Assembly: GCA_033064195.1 (NCBI GenBank)
Contig: JARBJD010000308.1
Coordinates: forward strand, 22,675-86,674
Direction of reading: 5' to 3'
From: Blattamonas nauphoetae
Taxonomy: Eukaryota; Preaxostyla; Oxymonadida
Length of the DNA: 64,000 bases
Shown here: in pieces, positions 20,452 to 31,655 of the stretch
How the letters are laid out: every line of letters starts with the position of its first letter
How positions within the stretch are numbered: position 1 is the first letter of the stretch
Program-made: the position numbers and the translations under genes
Notes under the pieces: model-generated
What the model was told of the DNA's origin: nothing
Databases searched by the model: none
The model's input: the letters and a program-made list of their open reading frames with translations, nothing else

Positions 20452-21369
20452 TCATTCAAGCGGATCAAATCCCCTCTGCTTCTTTCGGCAAGGGGTGAAG
20501 AGGCACTTGACACCCTCCATCACCATCCGTGGAATTCCGACCCAGAAATAAACGAATGGAATGATCTCAATTCCAGACTTCTTCCGAGCAAACTTGTTGA
20601 TGGGGATACCAATGGCAAATAAGAGAACCAGCGCAGCCAAAAGAATAATGTTGAAAACCCAGCCCCAGCCCATTCCGCCACCTGACGGGCAGCCCCACTT
20701 TCCGCGGGCGTTGACTGTGATTGAGAGAGATGTTCTGGCAATAGAGATGAAAAGAGGTTATAAGAAAAGAAGGATGGGAGGTGATTGGCGAGAGGGGCAG
20801 ACGAGTCCACATTTTCCGCGGTGACTGTTTCTTGAGTTTTGTCACAATAAATATTCCATCGGACGGTGAAAGGGCTTGTAAACATTTTGTACTCATCTGG
20901 ATGGAAATGGGAGTGTTGGGGGGAGGAGATGAACGAGATGGGAATGAAGACGTGAATGTTTGGAACAAAAATAGGTGAGAAATGGTGAAGGGAAAAATGT
21001 ATCAATCACCGCAAAGAAGGAAAAACAGGTGACATACAGTTGAACCAGATTCCCATCGAATCAGGAAGCTCATCGCAGGTTTCATTCGTGAAGTCACCTC
21101 GACATTCACAAGTCCATTGATTAATGCGATAGAAGTTGCAGTCCGCAGTTGTGCAAGTACCATTCATCTCAAGTGCTTTTCGAAAGTTTGCACGCCAGGT
21201 ATGCATGCCATCGACACCTGAATATTCACCACTAAAAGATTATGAAAAGGAAGTTGATTGAGAATCTGATATACTCTGTTTTTGTGAGGCTTTTGAGATT
21301 TTTGTACTGTTTAAGGAGTTTTTCGTCGCACGCACAAATGGAAAGTGAAACGATGAAATGGAGGAGCAT
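20452..21369 (-). CDS. Mannose-6-phosphate-receptor/ATG27-like type I membrane protein
   Basis: Four exons (21369-21275, 21231-21038, 20896-20803, 20734-20452) with GT-AG introns of 43, 141 and 68 nt give exactly 222 codons. Signal peptide MLLHFIVSLSICAC. The lumenal Cys-rich region (CTTADCNFYRINQWTCECRG ... CDELPDSMGIW ... WNIYCDKTQE ... KWGCPSGGG) precedes one TM helix (GWVFNIILLAALVLLFAIGI). The cytosolic motif GIEIIPFVYFWVGIPRMVMEG matches the E-x-IP-x3-FW-x2-P-x4-DG pattern typical of cation-dependent M6P receptor and ATG27 tails. Such proteins sort cargo between Golgi and endosomes or lysosomes. The family call rests on topology and this tail motif. Upstream, 21370-21592 is a short divergent intergenic region shared with the NlpC gene. 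Confidence 0.7.
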
Positions 21370-21592
21370 TTGAAAGTGGAGAGGGGGATAGTGAGAAGAC
21401 AATAATACGCCGATCAAGGGGGGCATGATCGTTTCTAGGACTTATCTTTCTGATAAGACCGAAAATCAAACATCCTCTATTCCTTCAAGTCGAATCGGAT
21501 TCAAGAAAAGAAGAGAGCATTTTTCCGTACAGCATTCCCATTCTACCCACTTTTTAAGTCGCGAACAAAGGGTGTGATCAAACAAATTGCTC

Positions 21593-22039
21593 ATGTTATT
21601 TTTCACTGTCTCATTAATCTCGGCCACCCAGTTCGTTCCATTCGAGAATGCCACAAATGGCTGTGTTGAAACTGCTGTCGGCTATGCCACCAAACAAAAC
21701 GGGAAGGGATATTCTCAGAACCAATGCACTGGACGTGCTGGTGAATGCTGCCGTCTCGGTCCCAACTGTTTCGATTGCTCTGGACTCGTGTACATGGCAT
21801 ACAAGCAAGCCGGTAAATCTGTCCCCACAACCACTCGCGGATACCCTGGCGGACTCAAGAGTGTTGGAGTGGGCAACGCCAAGCCAGGTGATATCCTCTG
21901 GAGATCAGGCCATGTCGGTCTCGTTATCAACAACAACCAGGTGGTCCATGCTGCCAACCCAACCCGCGGAGTGTACATCTTGAGCCTCTCTAGCTTCAAG
22001 CAGTACAACAACCCAACAGCTGCCTACCGTGTTTGCTAA
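21593..22039 (+). CDS. Secreted NlpC/P60 cysteine hydrolase
   Basis: 148-aa protein with a signal peptide (MLFFTVSLISATQF) and an NlpC/P60 domain: catalytic Cys in PNCFDCSGLVYMAYKQAGK, His in GDILWRSGHVGLVI, and third residue His in VVHAANP. The family cleaves D-gamma-glutamyl-meso-DAP bonds in bacterial peptidoglycan. Gut protists acquired such genes from bacteria and use them against bacterial prey or competitors. Single exon, consistent with a bacterial origin. The ATG 21593 is chosen because the hydrophobic segment begins there. A diverged second copy follows at 22841-27754 in the same orientation, with matching 5' and 3' flanks, so this is a tandem duplication. Confidence 0.93.
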   Translation: MLFFTVSLISATQFVPFENATNGCVETAVGYATKQNGKGYSQNQCTGRAGECCRLGPNCFDCSGLVYMAYKQAGKSVPTTTRGYPGGLKSVGVGNAKPGDILWRSGHVGLVINNNQVVHAANPTRGVYILSLSSFKQYNNPTAAYRVC

Positions 22040-22840
22040 ACTAACCTGTCCAACTAATGTCTCCAGTCGCATTTTTTGCATACTTATTCACTCTTCCTTA
22101 AATTCAAACAGAATGAGTTCAGCCATTTTTACAATCTGTTGAGAATGTTGTCAGGGGTTTTAGAGATTGTCTCAATCCAGTCAGATCCGGTCTTCGACAT
22201 CTCTGTTTTCAGATCACAAAAATGGAGATCTTGACAAAGTTTGCCAAAAATTCGCCCAAAATGTGATTCTCACAACGTTTCCGTCATTCTTCCTTTATGT
22301 GTGACACACATGACAATGCCGATCTCACACAATGAATTGGACGAAGTCCACATGATTTGTGGAGTTTTTTTCGTTCTCCTATGTTGAGATTCAGTCGTGT
22401 TTCGAGACTCTCAGATCAGCCAAAATCAACCACAAACAATCTGAATAATCGCGCAATCGGATGTTGTAGCTTGTTTTCGCTCACCTCCCTCCCTATTGAC
22501 AACAATTTCGCGTGGACCACTGTATCAGTGCACACAGACTTTTCGAACGTCCTCCATCTGCTGGAACCCTCCTAAAAGACACTTTTCATAATCCAAATCA
22601 TCGCATACCATATCACTCGGATTCTTGCTGTCATTTTAACGACACAATACATGAAGCTGAAAGATCATGTCCAGTTCGCCTTTTTTCGTCTTTTTCTCCA
22701 ATGGATGTATTTATCTCTGTTTTTTCACACAGAATTTGCTGTTGACGGTTGTGTATAGTCTTCGTAAATCTTTGGACCGGTTTTATCACCAAAAGTGAGA
22801 AGATTTGTCCAAAACAAAACAAAGGGTATGATCAAACAAC
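22040..22840. other. Spacer between NlpC copies
   Basis: The first about 140 bp match the 3' flank of copy 2 (27755-27890). The last about 50 bp match the promoter-proximal flank of copy 1 (ACAAAGGGTGTGATCAAACAA against ...GGGTATGATCAAACAA). No other gene recognised. Confidence 0.6.
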
Positions 22841-23339
22841 TTACTCATATTATTTTTCGCTGTCTCATTAGTCTCAGCCACCCAGTTCGTTCCATTCAAC
22901 AATGCCCAGACCTTTGACACTGATCTCATCGATCTCAGCTTTTTTGATCTCAGAAAATAACTAGTGTTCAAATTCTCATAAAACTCGAAATAACGAAGTA
23001 AAAGACCCGCTATCCGTGTTGAATTTTGTTTATAAGCACTTTCATTGAAATATCTAGATGAATCGTCCCACAATAATTCTTCATCTCGATCTGATTGAAG
23101 AACTGGATGAATCACGCTTGTTTATCAAATAATTTATTAATTCCACCGCGACAGATCTCCTTTACCATGTCTCGACGATTATTTCTCTCTTCGAGTGATT
23201 TAGTCAGCAGGTTAACATTCGTTGTTCAATTGTATATTAGTCTTCGAGATTTCTACTCTTTATCACGATCCTCAGTCCTATTTTGACTTGGTTAATCTAT
23301 ACTTTCCATTATTTATCTCTTTATTTCCATCTCTCCCAG

Positions 23340-24006
23340 ATAATCTGTCAGTGACCAGTGAGATCACAAATGACACGTCAAAGCCGCCTCTCGAATGACC
23401 CCTACTCGTTTCTGCGGACTCTCCTCGTATGTTTGGAATTCCCTGATTGCTGGTGCAGGCGAACAGATTCTGCAATCACCTCCGATCGTCCAGAAATGGT
23501 TTGCTGTTTTGGGTTGGTCGTTCTCTACGCGGCTGTCTTTGACTGTCGCATCGTCAACCGTCCTCTCTCCAAACTATTCCTTGCGTCCCTGAACGATGCA
23601 TTGTTACCAGATTATCTTTCCCATTCTCGACTTTTGAACATCTCCAAAACAATTCTCGTTTATCTCGTCGAAATGGGATGTGCCCCGCATTCTCACCCTC
23701 CACAGCCACCTCCGATCTGTTTCAGGATCATCCAGTCCGTTGACTGTCATCTGAGTCTTAAATCTCGTTCCTGCAACCGAGCCACAAACAGCCATCCGAA
23801 ATCGAAGAATCCAAACACTCTTGAAGAGAGTGTTGGTCCACATAGCGACAACTCTGCATGATACATTGTCAGGGATGAATCAACTTGTTCAACAGCCGGC
23901 TGCGGCCGTTCAACTGCGAGCTACCGGTCCGAAGCGAAAAGGAGTGTCAATACATCCCGCAAATTCCGCTCCAATATCAATTATGAATACTGCCCAAGTT
24001 GGATAG
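23340..24006 (+). CDS. Intron-rich coding region, possibly HECT-like (CP2 cargo)
   Basis: Several open segments in different frames are joined by plausible tiny introns, for example GTATGTTTGG...GGTGCAG at about 23429-23460 after NDPYSFLRTLL. One segment reads CCFGLVVLYAAVFDCRIVNR then PLSKLFLASL, resembling the part of HECT ubiquitin-ligase domains with the pattern LG-x2-I-x-A-x-FD-x-R-x-(V/L)-x-x-PLS-x-x-F. That match is short and tentative; no catalytic Cys region was found. The last segment (TTLHDTLSGMNQLVQQPA) ends at TAG 24006. The exon structure is unresolved. It could be part of the same gene as the next feature. Confidence 0.35.
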
Positions 24007-24099
24007 TCAATGACCGGAAAGGAAAGGATCAGCGAAACCCACGAGGTGCTATTCAGATGACGCTTTTGGAAGGCTGAATGATCCCTCCGATTTTTCGCC

Positions 24100-25709
24100 C
24101 TTTGGACTGAGCACGCGTTGAATCGCTTTTCAGACGATGAGGAACTCTATCTCGCCACCACTCCTCCAAACGAGCTCTCTTCTCAACACTGTCGTCACCC
24201 TCCTCAGATCGCCGTCCAAGCAGCTCAGCGACGAAGTTCCAACCGAGTTCTTTCAGAATCAGCATTTCAAGAACAGTATGGACAAGGTGGATGAGGTCGA
24301 CTGGAACTTGGCAAACGAAACACTCGTCGAGCGGTGTCATCCAACCAGACTTCGTTGTGCATCAGCCAGTTGCTGTTGGGATGCGACGAGGAGGGGAGAG
24401 CAAGAAGAAGATCTTGGAGATGGAGAAGCAGAGACAGTCAGACGCCTTGCGGACTGTGGAATGGAGAGCGAGAACAGTGCAGACGAAACACCGAGATTTT
24501 TCAGACCAAATGCGAGCAACATCCACTCCCACGTCGTCCTCACTCCACACACAACAACAATCCCAGTCGACTCTCTCTCCCACCCTCACCCACACTCCCT
24601 CCCCAAAACCCTCTCCCAACCCCTCTCGAATGAACTCGTCCTTCTCCGTCTCGCCGAAGCCTCGAAGTGCCAGTGCTGATCGGAGTTCACCACCGTCTCG
24701 CCCCGCATCCAGCTCACCCGAACGCGCTTCGCCTTTTCCTCGCTACTCGCGCCCCACTTCCGTGTACGGACACAAATACAAGAACTTCGACGACCTCCTC
24801 CTGTCCTGACTTGGAACCCGGCCGACGAAACACTCCACCCGCTTGTGCAGAGGAAGCTGCTTCGGAAGGTCGAGGAGGATGCCGAAGAGGAGGAGGAAGA
24901 AGACTGGGACACGCTTTTCGACAGCACCGAGCCAATCCATCCGTCTCTTCAGCCAGCACGAAGCACATCGCCCAAAGCAACACACGAAAGGAAAACACCA
25001 CCCGCACAGATATTCACGTCACACACGCTCGTCGCAAACCCAAACCAGGCAGAGAACGACACACTCAAGCGATAGATCGAAAACGACGCCATTTCCTTCA
25101 CAACAGAAGGATCGTACACAGATGATCCCCCTCTCTCTCCACACTTGCAGTTGGAGTCGTATAATCCAAACTTCGAGCTGTGGCAGAGTCTCAATGACAA
25201 CGTCGACAAAGGGGCGAGGGCAGCTGAAGAGAACCGGCGACATATCGAAACCGAAGTGCTCGACGAACTCGCAGTCGACGCTGTCGACACATCTGTCACC
25301 TACGAGCAGCAACTGCGGGAGAGCTCCTTGCGAGACGTGGTGCGGAAGATGAAGCCGTTTCTGAAGCAGTCGTCGATTCTCATACCGACACTCCCCAAAA
25401 GCGACGCTCTCGTCAACCACCAATCTGGAGAAGACACTCCCGCAGAAGAGTGCAACCACAACGAGGCCGACCACAGCGATCGAAGCCGCAGTTCCTGCAG
25501 ACGATGGAAGACAGGCCGAGAAACAGACCAGCGACTCACACGAAAAGCTGAAGCAGAGCTAGCAAACGCAGAAATTGCGCAAAGAGGAAGTCAAGTTAGT
25601 GGAACATGCGAATGATGTCGAGAGCGAGTACTGGGAGATGGAACAGGAAGATGAGGAGGAGAGGCTGCACGGAATCGACGAACACCATCTGATGAACAAC
25701 AGGAATTAA
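24100..25709 (+). CDS. Unknown disordered/coiled-coil protein (CP2 cargo)
   Basis: Frames change repeatedly, but GT-AG introns restore them: for example a 45-nt intron ending at 25075 removes a TAG before IENDAISFTTEG, and a 34-nt intron at about 25411-25444 joins PKSDAL to KSATTTRPTT. The conceptual protein has a Ser/Pro-rich segment (SPKPRSASADRSSPPSRPAS), an acidic run (EEDAEEEEEEDWDTLFD), then helical and coiled-coil sequence ending HGIDEHHLMNNRN and TAA at 25707. No family recognised. GC-rich like the T1 cargo gene. The start and several 5' exons are unresolved. Confidence 0.45.
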
Positions 25710-26367
25710 GCAACGATGCAGAGGAAGGCCGAGATCATGACGTAGCGTTGGCCAACACGACAGACAATCTAAAGCAAAAGTTGAGTGGGTTTTCCTCTTT
25801 TCTGTGTTTATTCAATCACACTACAACCATTTCGCTTTTTCAAGATTCTTATTTTGACCAATTGACACAACAATGAGACAAATATAGATACGCCTAATTA
25901 AGTCATTGATCTCAGTCCCAAAAACCGGAACTGAGATCGATCGATCTCAGTTTCTGCTTGATTGATCTCATGTATCAAAGGTCTGTCAATGCCTCAAATG
26001 GCTGTGTTGATATTGCTATCGACTATGCCTTCGCCCAGGAAGGGAAACCGTATTCAGACCTCCCATGCTATAACCGTACAGGTGAATGCTGCCGTTTCGG
26101 TCCCAACTGCTTCGATTCCGCTGGACTCATATATGTGGCATACAGGCAAGCCCGTCAAAAAGTCCCCCCAACCCATCAAGGATACCCTGGCGGACTCAAG
26201 AGTGTTGGAGTGGGCAACGCCAAGCCAGGCGATATCCTCTGGAGATCAGGCCATGTCGGCCTCCTTGGAAAAAACGACAAGGTGGTCCATCTTTCCAACC
26301 CAAACCGCGGAGTGTACATCTTGAGCCTCTCAAACTTCAAGCAGTTCCAAAGACCAACAGAAGCCTA

Positions 26368-27740
26368 CCATGCGGATCTAACCCGACCACATGGATCTAA
26401 CCCGACCACAAAAGACACTTTTTTCGACTCAAATCTCAATCCATCCCAGATTTCTCCAAACCCACATTTGAGTGAGTCCAACCCATTTGGAGATTGGATT
26501 CCTCCCTCCCCCATGAATCATCGAGGGAGAAATCGAACTTCCAAAATAGGATTCCAGGGCTGGGGCGCCTATTTCGGAGTCAGGGTATCGACCCTTTTTT
26601 GGCTCCAAAATAGGAGGTCCTTAACATTTAAGCTTAGGGAATCCAAACTTCAGAACCACTTTTCTCCACGCCTGTTCAAGATTTTTCTTTTCGTTTCATT
26701 TCTGGTGGTTTGGGATGGTTTTCTCTCGAAATGACAATTTTTCGAAAAATGAAAAATTCTGGGGGACCTGGGTGGAAATTTAGGGTCAAATACTGATTTC
26801 CCTGTATAACAAGCTTAGGATCTTGAAAACTTGTTTTGATCATATCTCCACAACCAGACATAGTTCGGACATGAAGTTTTCACCAATATGGATCTTTTGT
26901 TGAGAATTATTTTTTCTGAAAATTTTGAAAATTTCGATGACTTCCTATTTTGGCGTTTTTGGGACTTTTCCGTCAGTTACTCCAGTCCCGTTCAAGAATT
27001 TACATGAATATTAAGTTTTGTTGTAAAATTATTGTTTGAATTCATTCGAACCTGGGTTGACATCGATTTAATTGAATTTGATGTCAAATTGAAAACATAA
27101 AGCAGAGTTAGTTCAGAAAGACCATATTGTCGAAAAATCAGCAAATATTTATCTCAACTGCCGCAAGGGGATTTTTTCAAAATTTTCAGAAAAAAATAAT
27201 TCTCAACAAAAGATCCATATTGGTGAAAACTTCATGTCCGAACTATGTCTGGTTGTGGAGATATGATCAAAACAAGTTTTCAAGATCCTAAGCTTGTTAT
27301 ACAGGGAAATCAGTATTTGACCCTAAATTTCCACCCAGGTCCCCCCAGAATTTTTCATTTTTCGAAAAATTGTCATTTCGAGAGAAAACCATCCCAAACC
27401 ACCAGAAATGAAACGAAAAAGAAAAATCTTGAACAGGCGTGGAGAAAAGTGGTTCTGAAGTTTGGATTCCCTAAGCTTAAATGTTAAGGACCTCCTATTT
27501 TGGAGCCAAAAAAGGGTCGATACCCTGACTCCGAAATAGGCGCCCCAGCCCTGGAATCCTATTTTGGAAGTTCGATTTCTCCCTCGATGATTCATGGGGG
27601 AGGGAGGAATCCAATCTCCAAATGGGTTGGACTCACTCAAATGTGGGTTTGGAGAAATCTGGGATGGATTGAGATTTGAGTCGAAAAAAGTGTCTTTTGT
27701 GGTCGGGTTAGATCCATGTGGTCGGGTTAGATCCGCATGG
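26368..27740. mobile_element. Fold-back element 2 (about 566-bp arms, TA target)
   Basis: Tips CCATGCGGATCTAACCC flanked by TA on both sides (26366-26367, 27741-27742); removal restores the NlpC 3' end exactly. The arms 26368-26933 and 27174-27740 are inverted and near-identical; each starts with two copies of GGATCTAACCCGACCACA. No coding capacity beyond mirrored ORFs. A TA duplication fits Tc1/mariner-like mobilisation, as for the first fold-back, but the tips differ. Confidence 0.88.
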
Positions 27741-27754
27741 TACCGTGTTTGCTA

Positions 27755-28298
27755 AACCAACCCGTTCGCCTGATGTCTTCAGTGGCATTTGTTGCTTACG
27801 AATTAATTCTTCCTGAACTTCCGACTGACTGTTTTCAGCGATTTGTTCAATCTGTTGGGAATGTTCTGGTCGTATTGGATCAATAAAAAGCAAATTGTCG
27901 AAGTGGAATCATAATTGAACACAAATCTTGTTGACTTAAATGAACAAAGACGGAAAAGATATTTGAGAATCCAGTGAACGATATCGGGGAGATGGAACTC
28001 GATCGAATACAATACATAAAATAGAAATAAATAGTGGAATCAAATAATGACAAAACAAGGCATATATTTGTGAATTGCGGCAGCAGGACGATGTCGCATC
28101 AAAAGGTGTCATAGAGGTGGAGAGCGTGGGTAGAAGCCTCACCAAAGGCCGAAAGACACAACAAGACTATTCAGCACTTTGAGAAAATGAAGAGACGCGG
28201 CGCGGTGGGACAGATTTCGGTGCTGAGAAGGCTGACAGTTTTGTTTGCCCAAGAGAAGCTCTGATGGAGAGAGAAGGTGAAAAAGGATGAAAGAGAAT
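27755..28298. other. Intergenic region between NlpC copy 2 and the pseudophosphatase gene
   Basis: The first 140 bp are homologous to the 3' flank of NlpC copy 1. The rest shows no convincing ORF; it contains the convergent 3' ends of the two genes. Confidence 0.5.
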
Positions 28299-31200
28299 CT
28301 AACGGGCACACCCTACTCTTTTTGCTCCTCCTCTTCCCCCCATCCCGAAGCTGGGTCTGAAAGACGACGAGATTGACGAAAGCGACGGCGGCGAATTCAG
28401 CGCGGCCAGAGACGAACTTGGGAGGGTGGAACGAAGATGGGAAGATGACGGGATTGGAAGTGAAGTGAGGGGGGCCGCTTTGTTTCCGTTGTCCTTCGTT
28501 CTGTTCTTCTCATCGTCCCACCTCTCCCCTGTCTGAATCACTGGCGCGGCCGTCGCTGGTGATGTGAGCTGGGCTGTGTGCGTTGTTCGACGAGGAATGC
28601 GCGGTCGGGTGAGAGTTGATCCTCCCGTCGGACGAGTCATTCCTTCCTTCGACTTTCGCTCTTCACTTTCGTATCGTCGCTTTTGCCAAGGCTTCTGGTA
28701 TCGCTCCCAAATCGGTTGTTCGAAGTTCACTCGAGGAGCTACGGAATATGGCTGGTTTGTTCCGACAACAGGGCGTCGTCCACGAGTTTGAGGCGGATCA
28801 GCGTCGTTGTTGTTCTGTGTGCTTGAAAGAAGTGTTGGGAGAGAGATAGCTGTGGAAAGAGACTGTGATTGTTCTTTCCGCGGATGGCTTGCGAGAGAGA
28901 AGCGAGTGGAGTACGAAGACGAACGGTTCATCGACGACGACCTGACGGGAGGGTGAACGAGGGTCCGCTCTGGCTTTGTTTCGATTGGAGTGGTGACAGA
29001 CTTGACTGGGGGACTTGGCTTGTCCTCGACAGGGTTCGGGACTTCTTTCTTCTCTTCTTGTTTTGGGTCCTCCTTCTTGACGGATTCTTTGTCTGAATCG
29101 TCCTTCTTCTTCTCGTCTTCATTTCCGGAATTGTTGTCGTTCGTTAAATGCACTGCAACGAGTGTCCCCTTCTTTTCTGTCTCCTTTTTGGGCTCGATGC
29201 GCACTTCGTCTTCCATCGGTTTCTCCATTGTCCTTTTCTCCTCCTCCTTCTTCTCTTCATCTTCTTTCTTCTTCACCTCCGCGGCCTCGTCCAGAGTGCT
29301 GAGAGTAATCACGTTGAACGGGAATTTTGGTGTTGTCGTCGAAGCTGAAGCATTTGTTGTGGGTAGGAATGTTGCGGGAAATTTAGTTGGTGTGTTCGAA
29401 AGCTGAGAAGGAGGAAAGGGCGATGATGCCAGTGGATTGGAAGGGTTAACACGAGGTGAGGAGACCTGCGGCCGGTGATGTGGAGGGAAGGAGAGAGCAG
29501 GCGAAATAATCTGTGGGGCAAAGTCAAATAATGAGTCGGGTTTCTCGGTCTTAGGAGTATCAGGAAGCGAAGGGAGGTGAGGGAGGACGAGCGGGATTGT
29601 TGCAGTCACAGGCTGACGGACGATGAGAAGAAAGAGAAGAACAGACTGTAACAGAAACAGGGGCGATAACGGACTCCATGGACTCCATTGTGGGCGGAGA
29701 TTGGACAGGATTTGCAGGAACCTGGATGGACATCGTTGGAGGGGAAGAGAGTGGATTGATTCTGGAAAGATGAAAGAGTGTGATAGAATACGTCTTCTTG
29801 TCTTCCTTTTTTTCATTTTTGGCAACCACTCGATCATTTTCTTGTGATGTTGGTTTCTTGTCCTGATTAGCTGGTTTTTCTGGTTTGGGTTGGGCTGATT
29901 TAGATTTTGGCACTGGCGCTGGTGATTGTGTCTCATCAGGCGGTGAAACTGTTGTGGATGTCTTCTTTTGAGTCGTGGTCTTCGTTTTTTGCGATGCTGC
30001 TGTCGCCTTTTTCTTTGGCTGAGGATTGTTCGGTGGTGGTTCTGAATCAGATGAAACTTCCTTGTTCTTGGCCACTGTGTCTTTGGCAACAACATTGGGC
30101 TGTCGTTCCGCAACTGTCTCAACAATGTTTGCCTTTTTCTGTGGTTCGGACTTTTTCCTTTTGGAGGGGAACAGATCGTAGAAATCCTGTTCCGCTCTTT
30201 CGGCCACCTTCTTCCTTTCATCACTCTCCTTCACAAAGTTTTTCTCTCCTTGACAGACAGTGTGGTGAAGATCTGCTTGGAGTGTCAGAAGGTGCATCCA
30301 TTCATATATTGGGAGTGATCGACATTGGGAGAGGAGTTCGATGGGAGGAGCGATGATCATGGGTGGTGAGTCCAACGTACTTTGTATTTTCAGCACCTTT
30401 CGTGTTTTCAGTGAAGGTGGGAGCACTTCGGAATTTGCACTGTCAGCGGTTGGATTTGTTGGTGATGGGTGTGATAAAGAAACTTGGCCTCCAATAACTG
30501 TCGGAAGCAACTTAAACTTAACCTTCGTGTTGGTGAGTGGCTTAGCAGGGGTCTGAGGCATTGATATTGTCTTGTTGAAGAACGTGTTTCGAATAACGAA
30601 TTCCTCTTCGTACAGTTCAGGAGTCCACGTCACAGACGGAACCATGTCTTCGTAACGGTAGAGCTGATCCTGAAATGACTGTCGCATGTGGGCCTTTCGA
30701 CACGACAGCATAATCTCAATTGTAAAGGCTGCGTCCCACTCGAACTTTCGCATCAGGTAAGCTGCTGTCACAAGAGGGGCACGGTTTTGGCCCCAAAAAG
30801 AATGAATTAGGACTCCACCGAATGCACTATGGGCTTCACAAATAAAGTGGTAGACAGATTCTGCTGTCTGGCCATCTGAAGAGATGTAATCTGCAGTGTC
30901 GTCGTCGTCAATTTGGATGTTCAGGTATTGAACCCCAATCCGCACAAATCGGTTCGGGACAGCTGACCGGGTACAGTTGACAATGTGGGTTATTTTGTTG
31001 TTTAGGATGAACTGAAACCGAACGGACAAAGAGATATGAGGAAGAAGATGGAGGGAACATCAAAAAGAAAAAGAGAAAGAAAAAAAGATGGAGAGAGGGT
31101 AGGAATATTTGGTTGACTCATTTAGTTCCATGATTGGGTAAAAAATGAGCGATTTAGAATTGAAGAGAAAATGTTGAAAACCTGTTCACTTGAAGCAGCT

Positions 31201-31421
31201 TCAGATCCTCCAACATAGATTCCATCTCGTAATTTCGAGACTGGAGTCAAATCAGGATTTCTCATCGACGAAGAAAGTGTTGAGATTGGAGTGGATTTTC
31301 GTTTCGCGATTTGGACTGTTGATGAACGATCAGGAGAAGAGACAACTGGAGAAGTGCTACCTGCCCCTTGAAGTGCTGGAAATGGAGGCTTGGTCGACGA
31401 TTTGGCCCTCGATGGAGGCAT
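28299..31421 (-). CDS. Dual-specificity-phosphatase-like pseudophosphatase with long disordered tail
   Basis: Exons 31421-31182, 31011-29792, 29761-29647 and 29612-28299, with introns of 170, 30 and 34 nt, total exactly 963 codons (962 aa). The N-terminal DSP fold runs from KLRDGIYVGG through NNKITHIVNCTRS and YLNIQIDDDDTADY. The active-site loop is IHSFWGQNRAP, against the canonical HC-x5-R: the nucleophilic Cys is Ser while His, Gly and Arg stay. It should therefore bind phospho-residues without hydrolysing them, like STYX proteins. After about residue 240 it is Lys/Glu/Pro/Ser-rich and disordered to the C-terminus GGRGGAKRVG. Without the 34-nt intron the two halves lie in different frames, which strongly supports that intron. 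Confidence 0.82.
29613..29646 (-). other. 34-nt intron
   Basis: GTCTGTTCTTC...CCGTCAG. It joins ...APVSVT to PVTATIPLVLPH in phase and changes frame, so it is required for the tail. Confidence 0.75.
29762..29791 (-). other. 30-nt intron
   Basis: GTATTCTATC...TTTCCAG. Frame-neutral; called from the strong donor and the polypyrimidine/CAG acceptor. Confidence 0.6.
31012..31181 (-). other. 170-nt intron in the pseudophosphatase gene
   Basis: GTTTTCAAC...GGTTTCAG. Splices GGSEAASSEQ to FILNNKITHIVNC in phase 0, completing the DSP fold. Confidence 0.8.
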
Positions 31422-31655
31422 GACGGAGAAAAAACGAAATTAAGGGATCTCTTTTGAAAAAGTGGGGATAATGGAGAATACCTCGAATCTTCTGCATAAA
31501 GAATGAAACATGAATGAAAAAAACAGAAATTAAGAACTCAGAACAGCTAGGAGCATCAAAAAAACTCAAGATGTGATGAACAGCTTCAATTGAATGGCGA
31601 AAGCATTAAGAATCAAAAATATTTGAGAATGACACTTTTCGCATAGCTGTCTCCC
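31422..31655. other. Intergenic, no gene seen
   Basis: AT-rich gap between two minus-strand genes; probably the promoter of the pseudophosphatase gene and the 3' UTR of the coiled-coil gene. Confidence 0.5.

Larger units (their letters stand above)
22907..25985 (+). mobile_element. CP2: 3.08-kb hAT-type element carrying genes
   Basis: Ends CAGACCTTTGACAC and (inverse) CAGACCTTTGATAC; target copies ACAATGCC (22899-22906) and TCAATGCC (25986-25993) differ at one base. A perfect 22-bp palindrome (25930-25951; half-site ACTGAGATCGA) lies 34 bp inside the right end; direct TGATCTCA-type half-sites lie at the left end. It encodes no transposase but holds intron-rich host-like coding sequence (about 23340-25709). 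Confidence 0.85.
22841..27754 (+). pseudogene. Second NlpC/P60 copy, split by CP2 and a fold-back element
   Basis: Fragments 22841-22906 (signal peptide region), 25994-26367 (domain) and 27743-27754 (YRVC-like end, CGTGTTTGCTAA) align with the intact copy. Independent lesions: the start ATG is ATA; the catalytic segment DCSGLVY is DSAGLIY, so the nucleophile Cys is Ser; and two transposons interrupt it. The histidines (RSGHVGLL, VVHLSNP) remain. The gene product, if any, would be inactive. The homology is clear over the whole domain, so this is a decayed duplicate. Confidence 0.88.
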
